Source: Owenia fusiformis (lineage: Eukaryota; Annelida; Polychaeta; Sabellida; Oweniidae). From it: a stretch of 64,000 nucleotides of DNA. This document shows positions 22,701-33,200 of the stretch, piece by piece. Within the stretch, counting starts at the first letter, position 1. Each line of letters opens with the position of its first letter. The DNA lies in contig CAIIXF020000007.1 of the NCBI GenBank assembly GCA_903813345.2, forward strand, positions 25,037,564 to 25,101,563, written 5' to 3'. Below the pieces are notes generated by a model. The model was not told where the DNA came from and ran no database searches. It saw only the letters and a list, made by a program, of their open reading frames with translations. The translations under genes were made by a program, and so were the position numbers.

Positions 22701-23995
22701 AAAGCAAATGCAGTATAACTTTTTTTATTGTTCATTGCACGCCCCCCCCCCCCCCGGTATTTTAGATTTTAAACATAACAATTTCTCATGAGGACCTAAC
22801 CTTTTCAAGAGAAGCATCAGTGACAGCATAACAGCTATCTAGGCATAGTTTTGTCAGCATGCGGCAGTGGAGACCGATACTGGAGAAGGCTGGCTCTGTC
22901 AATTGCTGACACCTGAATACATGATGAATAATGAGTAATTGCTACATTCACAAATACATCAATAAATCAAAGGATATAAAATGAACCATAAGGTACCCTT
23001 TTTTGACCGGTTCTAACCCCCATGTTAAAAACTTAATACATTAACACATGCTTGACCAAATACCATTGGTCAGTTCCATTTGTGTTTGTTTTACTTTATT
23101 CGTAATTTTTTTTTATGAAATACAGATATGCTAAGTCATATATACCTGGTTATTGCAACTTACACAATACACAATATGTACTCAAGAAGGAAAACAAACG
23201 CATTACCTATGTATTTATAAATATTGTCATTTGGCATATCCAATATTTTTCCTTTAGACTTGGATAGTCTGATTTTTTGACAATTTTCATATTTAATGAT
23301 GTTCAACAGTTGTTCATTTACACACTTTTAGTGCCTGTATTTGTACTAAGAAACATGACTGCCTATCCATGATGTTATGATTCTGTCTCCTGAGTTAAAA
23401 TCCTATGATGAGTTAAGAAAAATAGGTGTCACATTCTGAGCACACAATTAAGAAATTATAATTTTGCATATTTACTTTACCTGTTGGCAACAAGGCATTT
23501 TAACCTGGTGCATTGGTTCAGTGAAGCTTGGAATCCTATCGTGGTAACTAAGCGTACATCTGTTATATTAAGTGATGTCACATTATCACTATACGATAAT
23601 AGTTTCAATAAAATAACATCATTCACTTTCATATGAGTTCTCAGATCAATATTCCTCCAAAGATCTTGGTCCTTGCTTAGTTTATTCCAATACTGACAAA
23701 CGAGTGCCATTCTATGTAACAGATCATATAATGGAAGCTTTTTGAATATACAGAGCAATAGATTTTCTGGAAGATTGTTAATATGGAATTCATCTATTTT
23801 GCCTTTGTATAGATGTATACAGGGTTTAGAACTTGTCACATTTAATTCATTTGCGTTTCCTCTCCTTCTGTGCTCTGATGAGCTGTCATGAATTTTAGCT
23901 GGATTATTCAAACTTTCCGCTTCCCAAGGACACCTGCGTTTGTGTGTCACATTAGAAGACATGCCTGTGCTTGAGTTTGATTGATTTTCAGCCAT
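19727..23995 (-). CDS. FBXL17: F-box/leucine-rich repeat protein 17 (FBXL17) orthologue
   Basis: Complete six-exon gene read on the minus strand: 23995-23481, 22912-22801, 22488-22357, 21884-21777, 21052-20845 and 20004-19727, with stop at 19727-19729. All junctions are GT-AG and in phase; 1,353 bases give 450 aa. The Met at 23995 is the first after a good acceptor (TTTTTTTCAG, exon start at 24036), so a 5' UTR exon lies upstream. An F-box spans about residues 71-117 (INNLPENLLLCIFKKLP, then LVCQYWN and LWRNIDL). The remainder is consecutive Cys-type LRRs. The C-terminal stretch with HLDVGWC..ISDKGV and LRYLGLMRCD, ending REGIQFDDTSS, is diagnostic of FBXL17. In characterised orthologues this is the substrate receptor of an SCF ubiquitin ligase that clears mis-paired BTB-domain dimers. 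The ~170-aa N-terminus is low-complexity before the F-box and shorter than in vertebrates, as I recall them. Confidence 0.93.
21452..21563. repeat. 46-bp tandem repeat, 2.4 copies
   Basis: GTGAAAACTGATTGCTATAA followed by TTTAACATATTGGCATTCAG repeats at an exact 46-base period (21452, 21498, 21544). It lies in an FBXL17 intron. Confidence 0.9.
22005..22265. repeat. Dispersed repeat with GGCATTAACATG..AAATGTCACCA motif
   Basis: Two internal copies near 22000-22060 and 22125-22205 each read AAGGCATTAACAT, then AAAATGTCAC, followed by AACACCAACTGC-type text. Related pieces occur at 3640-3665, 4300-4345 and 41268-41310. Confidence 0.55.
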
Positions 23996-24036
23996 ATTTC
24001 TCAGCTTCTTCAAGTCTTTCTTCTCGAATAAAATCA
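23996..24036 (-). other. FBXL17: 5' UTR portion of FBXL17 exon
   Basis: Bases between a minus-strand acceptor (polypyrimidine then CAG, cut at 24037/24036) and the start codon at 23995. The reading frame is also open upstream through another Met, but that Met lies inside the presumptive intron. Confidence 0.5.
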
Positions 24037-24180
24037 CTGAAAAAAACAAGGAGGAAAACAATATAATGAAGCCATGATAATTTACTTTGTCACGCTGACA
24101 TTGTATACATGTATGTTTACATTTATATGTACCCTATCATGATGTAAAAGCAAATGTACAACCATTGACTTACAAACAAT

Positions 24181-27100
24181 GGGGGGGGTGTATAGGGGGT
24201 CTTGGAAATCCATATACAATATTTTTCAGCTCTCTTATACCATATACAATATTTTTTCACCATATACAATATTTTTCACAGCTCTTATACCATATACAAT
24301 ATTTTACAAAAGTTTAGGTGAAATACAATATACGATAATTTTGAAACTGCTGTTGATCGAATATTTGATATTTATAAGGAAATAAATGTTAGGCGCGAAT
24401 CCATGTACTACAGTAAATGTATTAAGGACCTCATAGGTTTACATGTTAACCCCCATATTTGTTTAACGACTGTTTTCTAAGCGGGGAACAAAAGAAATCC
24501 CAATAAAGTAAATAAATCTGTATTTTGATTCTATTCCCTAAAAAGTCCGCAATGTTCCAATGTTATATCTCCATTACATTCTGTCAAAATTTGATGTCAA
24601 AATTGATGAATTTCATGAAATGCAACAAAAATGGCAGATCCCATGTTAAACAAATGGGGAATGGTGGCTTAGGGGCAACTCAGATTTTGGAATATCTATT
24701 CAGCAAAACATTTATTAAAAATACTTTCTAAGTAGAAAATTGAATGATTTAACATTTTACATGCTAAATGTCTCGCTTATGTTGTTAAAATTAGCGATAC
24801 GGAGCGTTAAAGTAATTTTGACCACCTCACTGAACCACCTGTGTTATTTCAATAAGAGGTTCATTAAAAAATTATTGAATTTGAAACCATTAACTTTTGT
24901 AAAGCCTGGACAATTAAATCATATTTTGTCAAGTAGACAATTTAGTAAATTTAATTATCTCTTACAATCTCAATTTTGAGAGCAATCGGATGGATGGATC
25001 GTTCCTCATATGACTTATGGCAACCCAACCATTCCCCATTTGTTTAACATGGGATCTGCCATTTTTGTTACATTTCATGAAATTCATCAATTTTGACATC
25101 AAATTCTGACAGAATGTAATGGAGATATAACATTGAAATGTTGCGGACTTTTTAGGGAATAGAATCAAAATACAGATCTATTTACTTTATTGGGATTTCT
25201 TTTGTTCCCCGCTTAGAAAACAGTCATTAATCAAATATGGGGGTTAACATGTAAACCAATGAGGTCCTTAACTTTTTTTGAGGAGTATATTATAAGGCAC
25301 ATAGGCTCCACATATTTACCACAATGATTTCATTTATTAAATTATGACTGAGACATTACATTCGGGTAGATCCGCATGTTCAGAAATTCTGTGGCTTCTT
25401 TTTATTTTCAGGTAAACAAGTTGATGTAAAACATATTTATGGTATAAGATTCTTGACTTCTCTTTATTGATTTCACAATCTACTTTGACCAAAACATTAA
25501 CTTGACATCTCTGCAATTGGCTAAAGCCAGTATCTGTAAAAGTGCCATAAGAATATTCAAAATTAGCACAAAAATCGCATCATTGGAATGGATGGAACTC
25601 ACTGTACCTCTTTCTTATGACCTACTTTCCCATAATTTATTTTAATATCAATGGAATCCTTCATAGAGAGTCGGGGGATTTCTGGACTAGAGTTTGAAAT
25701 AAAGGCAAGATGAGACTTTTTTTTTATTTCAAAGAATAAGCATGTTAAAGCAATTGCAAAAAACAATTACAGTACAGTTACATGGTAAACCTACATTTAA
25801 CAATTTTACAATACAGTACAGTGGTTAAATATTTCGTCTTAAGAGACGTTATACCATTGGCATTTTTGATTGTTTGATCATTTGAAACAGAAACGCTTCA
25901 GGGTTTCAGATAAGGCAGCCTTAAAAACAGTATAAGTCAAACAAAAGTGTGTCAAAATTAAGCAAATTTCCATAAAGGTCAAACCACTTGTTTCACGTAT
26001 GATTTCAAGGCAAAGATGTGTTGATGAGAATGAAAACTACTCTATGTAACTCGAAATAACCTTCTTTTAAAGGACCATGGACGGTATTGCAACAGATTTC
26101 AGTCATATGTTGGATTTTGGCTATTTTCTGAGGATTTTAACAATTGCATGTGTTAGGCCATCATTAACTCCAGTACAAGCAGCCAAAGAGATGATAAAAT
26201 AATTTGGACTTTAAGACAGGGAGGGTGCAAACACCCAATCAACATGTTTTTCTGTAATGTCCTGATTTCCAGTCCTTCAAACATCTGTTTTTTCAATATT
26301 TGTTGCATTAACATGTTGTGTTTTGAGACACGGTTAACATCTTGACAATATGATTCATGCTGAGGTTTTTAAGATATCACTTTTGGGTGACTAAAATTAA
26401 GCTGAAAACATTTATATATCACATGAGTTTTCCCTATGTGGAAATAACATAAGGAATATTGTTTTCCACTTTATCCAAATGAATCATATTTCCTTTAAAT
26501 TGGTTGACTATGTCTACAAATGCAACATATTGATGCACCAAACATTGAAAAAACATATGTGAAAAGGGCAACATTTCAGAAAAACGTTTATGGGGTGTTT
26601 GCACCTTCCCTGTCTCAAAGTCCAAATCATTTTGTCACCTCTATGAGTGCTTGATTTGGTTAATGCATTGACCTAACACATGCACCTGTTCAAATCCCCA
26701 ATCGATAGCCGAAATCTAACATGACAGTTTGAAATCAGTTGCGATACCTTCCGTGGTCAATTCTTTGATTAGTTTTAAGACCAAATAAACACCTTTTGCA
26801 ATATAAGAATATCTTATGATGCTTGAATTAAAACATACGCTGTATGAACCCTTTATACTCAAACATTTTAATGATTTATCCCAAATACCCCGAAACACAA
26901 GTAGCTATAGTGACCATTTTTTTCATCAAAGTTGAGAAGAGTCAATGACATTTGGCATTCTTATTCGACACTGTATTTAACACCTCCTGTGAAAATTTGA
27001 ATGAAAATGGCAAAACCTTTGAGAGTGATTTTCTCAAAACTTATTGATTGACATGGAATGTGGAACCAATTAGAGAGACTACTCTTTCATGTTTTCCAAC

Positions 27101-27358
27101 ACGATGACAGTAAAAAGTCAGCACAATGGAGATTTTCAGGGCACAATTTCTTCATAATTAGCCTTCCGAGGGCCCAAATTCTTTTTTAAATACATAATGA
27201 ACCTTCTGGTGCCTTGAGATACAATATACCATATATTTTCTCTTATACCATATACCATATTTTTTTACCATATACGATAAAATTTGCCCCCTGTTATACA
27301 ATATACAATAAATTTTCACCCTCTTATACGATATACAATATCCCTATACACCCCCCCC
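24181..27358. mobile_element. 3.2 kb palindromic element with 6-bp TSD
   Basis: The ends are GGGGGGGGTGTATAGGG and CCCTATACACCCCCCCC, flanked by AACAAT at 24175-24180 and 27359-27364. Subterminal arms are rich in CCATATACAATATTTT-type units. Inner inverted blocks pair 26070-26165 with 26640-26755, and 26210-26240 with 26585-26625. A separate TIR element is nested at 24422-25271. No recognisable transposase, so non-autonomous. It lies just upstream of the FBXL17 5' exon. Confidence 0.7.
24422..25271. mobile_element. 850-bp palindromic MITE (diverged relative of the 874-bp family)
   Basis: Ends TTAAGGACCTCAT and ATGAGGTCCTTAA, with long inverted arms (AACAAAAGAAATCCCAATAA on one side, its complement on the other). 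Internal text such as GGATGGATGG, CATATGACTT and GGTTAACATGGGA parallels the MITEs at 8780 and 54977, indicating a diverged family member with different termini. Confidence 0.7.
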
Positions 27359-28101
27359 AACAATCACAGGCCTGAATAACAACATCGACCTAAACCTTAA
27401 CAAGAAGATAGTAGACCAATTACAAAAGTTCTTACTATCAACTAATAGATTATAAACAACAATCACAATAGAGACACTGACGCTTTACCAAAACAGTCAA
27501 TTAATGCGCTCTTTCAATGAATATATAAAACAAGTATAAGTGACAAGTATCAAGTGATAATTAGTACAAAGTGGAAATACTGTACCATGTGACAAAAGCC
27601 AGCATTACAGTGCCAAGTGACGTACACGATCATGGCAACGGATAAAGAAGAATGTACAGCAGCAGAGATTTTATGGAGACATAGCCATGTCATGTTTATA
27701 TGGACTTGTGTATTACCGTATGTTAGTTTACAGTAAAAGGAGGGGGTGGGACTTAGTCTCCGTTGCTTAGATGCCTCGAGTTCGATAGAATTGAAATAAA
27801 TATTTTACATCGAGATCAAAGCAATTTTGCATAACAATTGAGTTTATAACGATTTTAAATTACGATACGATATTCAGTGAAACCATAATCGTACCTTCTT
27901 TGATGCCACACAAAAACGCATGTAGATTTTGTTATTTGTAATCCTATTTTATCGACAAAAGGCTAAATTTGTATTCATTTAGATATTTTTTCATTTTTTC
28001 TGAAGCCATTTGTGAAAAACGTCATCGAGATTCGTGAAGTTTACTGACGTCATCAGAATTAAGCACAAGCACCTGTCATTCTGTAAAAAAGATATATTTT
28101 T

Positions 28102-28170
28102 TTCGAGGTCTCCTCTGCCGAAGGCAGCGCGAAGTAGGAGCGTAGCGACTACTTTGCGGGAGACCTCGAA
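28102..28170. repeat. Hairpin element with GC-rich core
   Basis: TTCGAGGTCTCC at 28102-28113 and GGAGACCTCGAA at 28159-28170 bracket a core with AGTAGGAGCGTAGCGACTACT. It abuts the 466-bp MITE copy 1. Confidence 0.7.
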
Positions 28171-28636
28171 GGCCAAAATGCCCTAATACGTCACTTCCGC
28201 TGAATAGAAAAAAAGTAGTATACAAAAATAAATGTAGTCCCAACACAATTGTGATCATGACGAGTCAGTAAGCGAGTATGTAGGCACAGTTGTCATCTTT
28301 TTGCAATGACAACATGCCATTTCTTCTGAAAATGCGTTTATTTGGGTTATCCGAAGGAAAATTTCGAGTCAAGTGGCGTATTAATTTTGCCTTCATTTTT
28401 GTGAATTTAAATTTGTGTCTGCAGAGAGAGGGGGTAGTGTCACAATTGACCAATTATTTCAAAAAGTAGATGATTGGCCCCTATTGAGTTTAGTGTCAAG
28501 ATGTAGCTTAGACATAGCTTTAGAACCTCAGATAGGCCAGTGAGGCCACATAAATCCATAACTCGAGATAAAAAGTCAGGCGTTTGCCCTTTTGCCCATT
28601 GACTAGTATGGTGACGTGAATTAGGGCAGTTTTGCC
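28171..28636. mobile_element. 466-bp MITE, copy 1
   Basis: Starts GGCCAAAATGCCCTAATACG and ends with AATTAGGGCAGTTTTGCC, an imperfect inverted terminal repeat extending through the CGTCAC motif. Essentially identical to 29501-29965; the visible difference is one base in an A run near the start. Confidence 0.8.
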
Positions 28637-29500
28637 TATTAGTCACATGTGAAAGTGACCGAAATTTTTTAAAACTACTCAGAATCGCCCAGAATTGAAG
28701 TTTATTAGTGTGAAACATATTTTGGACGGAGGCAAAAAGGGGAATTTTCATGAACAAATTTAATGTTTTTGCTGAATCAGCAATTTTCGCTTTTTACCCC
28801 AAAAACCACTGATTTTGACGATATTTGGCTACAATTTTGTCTTTAGTGACCCCTAAATGTCATTTGTTGTCGTAAATGGGGAAGCCAACGAGTTGCTATT
28901 CATAATAAAGATTGAATTTTCCATCTTATGGTTTCCATTATAGAAAGAAGGTACATATCGGGGGTGCAGTCAGAAATTGGTGAGTTAAGTGTCAATTTTT
29001 GATGTATTTGTTCACTCTGAATGACTACATTCGAGCTAAAAATATCTCAAAAGTCCCAATTCTCTAGGCCAGAGTCAAAACTGATCAAATTTGTCATCAT
29101 TTTTCAAATCAGGAGGTTGTTGAATGGAATAAAGTATGAAAAAGTGATGATTTTAGTAAGATTTTGCCAAAAAGTGGGCCAAATTTGTCCAATTTTCTGG
29201 TTCATGGTTCAGTGATTTTGGCTAAAAATCGCAATATGCAATAAAATACTCAATTTCTTGACACGATACTGAAAAATGTCACCATCAGGCAGTGGATTTC
29301 ATGATGTAAATGAAAAACTAGTCAAATTTAAAGGAAAACCATTGGGTTCTTGGAAAAATGACCCCAGGGGTAAGGAAGTAGCCATATTTTTCATAATTGC
29401 TGTCAGAATATTCTTAAACTGCACAAAACTACTTAAAAAACTCTAGTAAATTGGAAAAACGCAATTTAAAGCCAGAAATCATCCAACCATGTGGCTATTA

Positions 29501-29965
29501 GGCCAAAATGCCCTAATACGTCACTTCCGCTGAATAGAAAAAAGTAGTATACAAAAATAAATGTAGTCCCAACACAATTGTGATCATGACGAGTCAGTAA
29601 GCGAGTATGTAGGCACAGTTGTCATCTTTTTGCAATGACAACATGCCATTTCTTCTGAAAATGCGTTTATTTGGGTTATCCGAAGGAAAATTTCGAGTCA
29701 AGTGGCGTATTAATTTTGCCTTCATTTTTGTGAATTTAAATTTGTGTCTGCAGAGAGAGGGGGTAGTGTCACAATTGACCAATTATTTCAAAAAGTAGAT
29801 GATTGGCCCCTATTGAGTTTAGTGTCAAGATGTAGCTTAGACATAGCTTTAGAACCTCAGATAGGCCAGTGAGGCCACATAAATCCATAACTCGAGATAA
29901 AAAGTCAGGCGTTTGCCCTTTTGCCCATTGACTAGTATGGTGACGTGAATTAGGGCAGTTTTGCC
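29501..29965. mobile_element. 466-bp MITE, copy 2
   Basis: Direct repeat of 28171-28636, one base shorter. The intervening 864 bases (28637-29500) begin TATTAGTCACATG and end CATGTGGCTATTA and contain no recognisable gene. Confidence 0.8.
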
Positions 29966-30195
29966 GAACCATTGATCACGTTTGCTCCTGTAATTATTCA
30001 CTTCTTCACCTCTTTAAAATGTGATTTCAATCAGTTGATCAAATTTTCGAACTTTGACCTCAAATTCAAATATTAATATTTATAAGAAAAAATACTGACT
30101 CATTATTTTATTTTTAAAAGTCTTTCAAATAAAGTGAAATGAAGCCAAAATCAGCTAAGATTATGCAATGTCGTAAAATGGCGTGACTGGAATAT

Positions 30196-30349
30196 GATGC
30201 AATCACCTGTGACGTCAGACACGTATTGCCGCATCAACAACTAAACAAACAATTAACATAGACTTCACTGATTGGTTTGAAGATTCTTCGCATCATTTGT
30301 GACGTCATAAACATGTTACCCAACCAACAACTAAACAAATAACAAATTG
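30196..30349. repeat. Two ~55-bp repeats each holding a TGACGTCA palindrome
   Basis: ACCTGTGACGTCAGACACGT and ATTTGTGACGTCATAAACAT, both followed by CAACAACTAAACAAA, sit about 100 bases apart. TGACGTCA is the full CRE/ATF consensus. Regulatory use is possible but not shown. Confidence 0.6.
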
Positions 30350-30854
30350 GCATATAGGTTCGTTCAGTGCAACGCTCTTTCTTAATCAACAGATAAGAGG
30401 GTCGGGCATTTTTTGACTTGTTTAATCAATGCAATACATTACGGTATGTATGTTGTGTCATATATTTTCCTCTAATAAACTACAAAATGCTGGATTATAC
30501 CATTAAAAATATAAATTTTTTCACAAAATGTTTAGCAAAATGTAAATGTCTAACTCACAGAGTGACAGGTCAATAAATACTCATTCTCAGCAATTGGTCT
30601 TGTGACTTTGACATTTCAACACTGAAACTGAGTATTTCAAAGTGAACTGTAGCTGTTAGGTAAGTATGCGATGTTTTAAATGATTTATATTAAATATTAG
30701 AAACCCCATTATATCAGGCACGTTCTATGTAGAGTGATCTAGACTGTTTAGTTGATATTATTTCAATGCAATGATCATTAGTCTAATAGATCTAAAATAG
30801 GCTAAATGTCAAGGAAGTTCTCAAAAGGAAAATGAAAATGAAAATCAGGATGTC

Positions 30855-30945
30855 TATGTTTACTCACGTCGAGAGCTACCATGTTGGATTTTGAAAGTAT
30901 ATACTTTCAAAATCTAAGTAGCTCTCGACGGGAGTAAGTCTACAT
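30855..30945. repeat. ~45-bp-arm hairpin
   Basis: TACTCACGTCGAGAGCTACC then GATTTTGAAAGTATA is mirrored immediately by TATACTTTCAAAATC and GTAGCTCTCGACGGGAGTA with essentially no loop. Confidence 0.8.
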
Positions 30946-31217
30946 GTATGTCTATGTCAATAATCTGCAAAAGGCTGATAAGCCCATATAAAGCAGATAT
31001 ATGTCTCTTGGGTTAAATAATTCTAATCATGAAAGAATGCTACTGTGGACATTTTGATTTATTTCCTGCATTTTATGGTGATTTGGGAAAAAATTTAAAA
31101 GTAATCTGGGAATTAAGAGCGAAGCTGTCGCTAGATCTACCTATCAATAATTCTTGTGCCAATGCGCAAGTCTACACTCCGAAGTTTATATTTATGTTTA
31201 GGCATAAGCTTAGATTA

Positions 31218-31695
31218 AACAGGCAATGCGCCTATTTTTGAAGGAAAAAGGACAAAATATTATTTGAGACATGTCACTCACACAGTCAATCAAATATGAT
31301 AAAAACTTTAATTTGGAATAATACTGAAGTGAAAAAAAAATTACTCGCATAGAAAACAGCATTTGAAGTTCAGAGATTGAAAAAAGTGAATTACCACTTT
31401 TCACAAAGTGTATGTTTTGAATAACTTTTGGATTAAAAGATGGCGTATGCTTGAAAATCCTGTCAAAACTGAATGGATAATTAATGCAAACAACAATGCC
31501 ATCTTTCTATGGCATTGCTAAAAACTTGACATATATAAATTGATAGATCAAAAATATTTTTTCATGATCTAGTGTCAACTCTGATGAGGTCTGTTTGACC
31601 TTTTTTTGGTGTCAGATGAAAGATTGGGTGTTTATTAATCCATTGGAAATACTACATGTATGAAGATCAAAAATGAGACTTCATTTACGCACTTT
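31218..31695. repeat. ~475-bp dispersed repeat, copy 1
   Basis: Begins AACAGGCAATGCGCCTATTT and ends near GACTTCATTTACGCACTT. A second, same-orientation copy at 56133-56600 is highly similar. Ends and duplication site are not resolved. Confidence 0.8.
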
Positions 31696-32045
31696 GTCCC
31701 TTTAAATTTAAAGATAGGCTACGGCCTGAACAAACAGTAATATCCCATTATTATTGCTTATATGATATCTCATACATACATGTACCTGAGAATATATCTT
31801 GAGACCAATTTATGGGTATAAAGTGGTGATTGGTGAACATAAATAATGAATAACACTATGAAAAAGACATTCTGTCACATATGTCATAAATTCTTACCTC
31901 AGTGAATTGAATACTCTATTTTGTCCATCCCGGAACATACAAATATAGTGGAATTTGTGTCCATAATGACAAAAAGGAACTTAAAAATTTGAACTGATAT
32001 TCACATGTTAATGCCGACTCTTCAAATGTGATTTTGGGGCCCCGC

Positions 32046-32198
32046 AAGGAGGATTGGCTCCCAGAATGTAAGATGACACGTGCCAGCTTTCAAAATGCCG
32101 TTCCACCATTTTGAAACCTGTCACGAGTAAATAAGGTAAACCCCATGGGTAAACTGATGTTGCATTTTGGGAGTCAATCCTCCTTGGATCACAAACAT
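32046..32198. mobile_element. Small TIR element (AAGGAGGATTGGCTCCCA)
   Basis: CAAGGAGGATTGGCTCCCA at the left and TGGGAGTCAATCCTCCTTGG at the right form inverted ends around about 115 bases. A single related end lies near 12009-12033. Confidence 0.6.
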
Positions 32199-33200
32199 TG
32201 CGATTCATGAAAACATTCGTTCGATTTGGTTGGAATTTATCCATCATTTGCAGGTATGAAGCTTTTTCATTTATTGTGCTACTAAGAGTGAACGGGTATT
32301 ATTTTTCTACCGCCTGGGAGAGTTTGAGACATGAAACTTAGAATTCAGCTCATTGTGACAACTTTTGATGGTTGAGGTTTATTAATGTCTCCGACTATAC
32401 TTATTGCCGATATATTGAGAAAATCAACAGAACAATCAACTGTCGGAATTGAACACAATTAAGTTTGATCGTGGCAATCGAGGGAAAACCCTTTCAAATG
32501 ACAAGAGCACACGAGCATCAGCAAATTCGGCACGTGCCTATTAAGGTGCCGTGGTACTTAACAGGAAATGACAAAATAGAAAGTGACAAAACTATGCTGG
32601 ATTGCAAACATTTTTTAAACAAGATAACAGAGTTCTGTTTTGACCTCCAGTCAGTTTAATTAGTTGCACATATTATTTATCATATGACCAGGATCACAAT
32701 GTACATAGTCAGAATGACCCTAAACATGATGAAATAACTTTTTCAGCCCTCTGAAAATATGACTGAAAAATAGCTAAAAGTAGGCGCTTAGGAAATGTCA
32801 CTGAACAGAATCTTTTGAATTTTTCAGAAAATGTCCCCAATAAATTGCTTTAAATGATACAATCTTTGAAATTTTAGAAAATTGTCTGAAACAAAAATGG
32901 CGGTCATAGAAAGGAAAATAGATCGCTTTTCAATTCAGTTCTTTTCATTTTTTTCTTTTTCTATGAATGATATCAAATCAAGCATACTTTGCCACAGCCT
33001 CAAGTAAACCTGAGCAAAAAGCAGGTAAACAACTATTTGAGGCAAGACGAAAATGTCCAGTCTCTCGTCTGAGTAGTACAACTTATACACTATTAGAGCA
33101 TTAGAAGTAGAGCGGTGATATTACTGCTAATAATATTTACATGGAGGACTCTGAGTTTTTAACTCCACTTTTTTTCTTTTTACAGAATTAACATATCAAA

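Larger units (their letters stand above)
27365..33185. other. Intergenic region rich in mobile-element remnants
   Basis: Between the FBXL17 5' end and the claudin-like gene. Contents are listed separately (466-bp duplicated MITE, hairpins, CRE-containing repeat, dispersed repeats). No ORF here resembles a known protein; the two identical 62-codon frames at 28265-28453 and 29594-29782 are simply the duplicated MITE. Confidence 0.5.

Noticed and set aside
28265-29782. Two identical 62-codon frames
   Set aside because: They are the same part of a duplicated MITE; no coding evidence.
28171-29965. LTR retrotransposon interpretation of the 466-bp direct repeats
   Set aside because: The repeats lack TG..CA ends, carry inverted termini instead, and enclose no gag/pol-like frame or primer-binding site.
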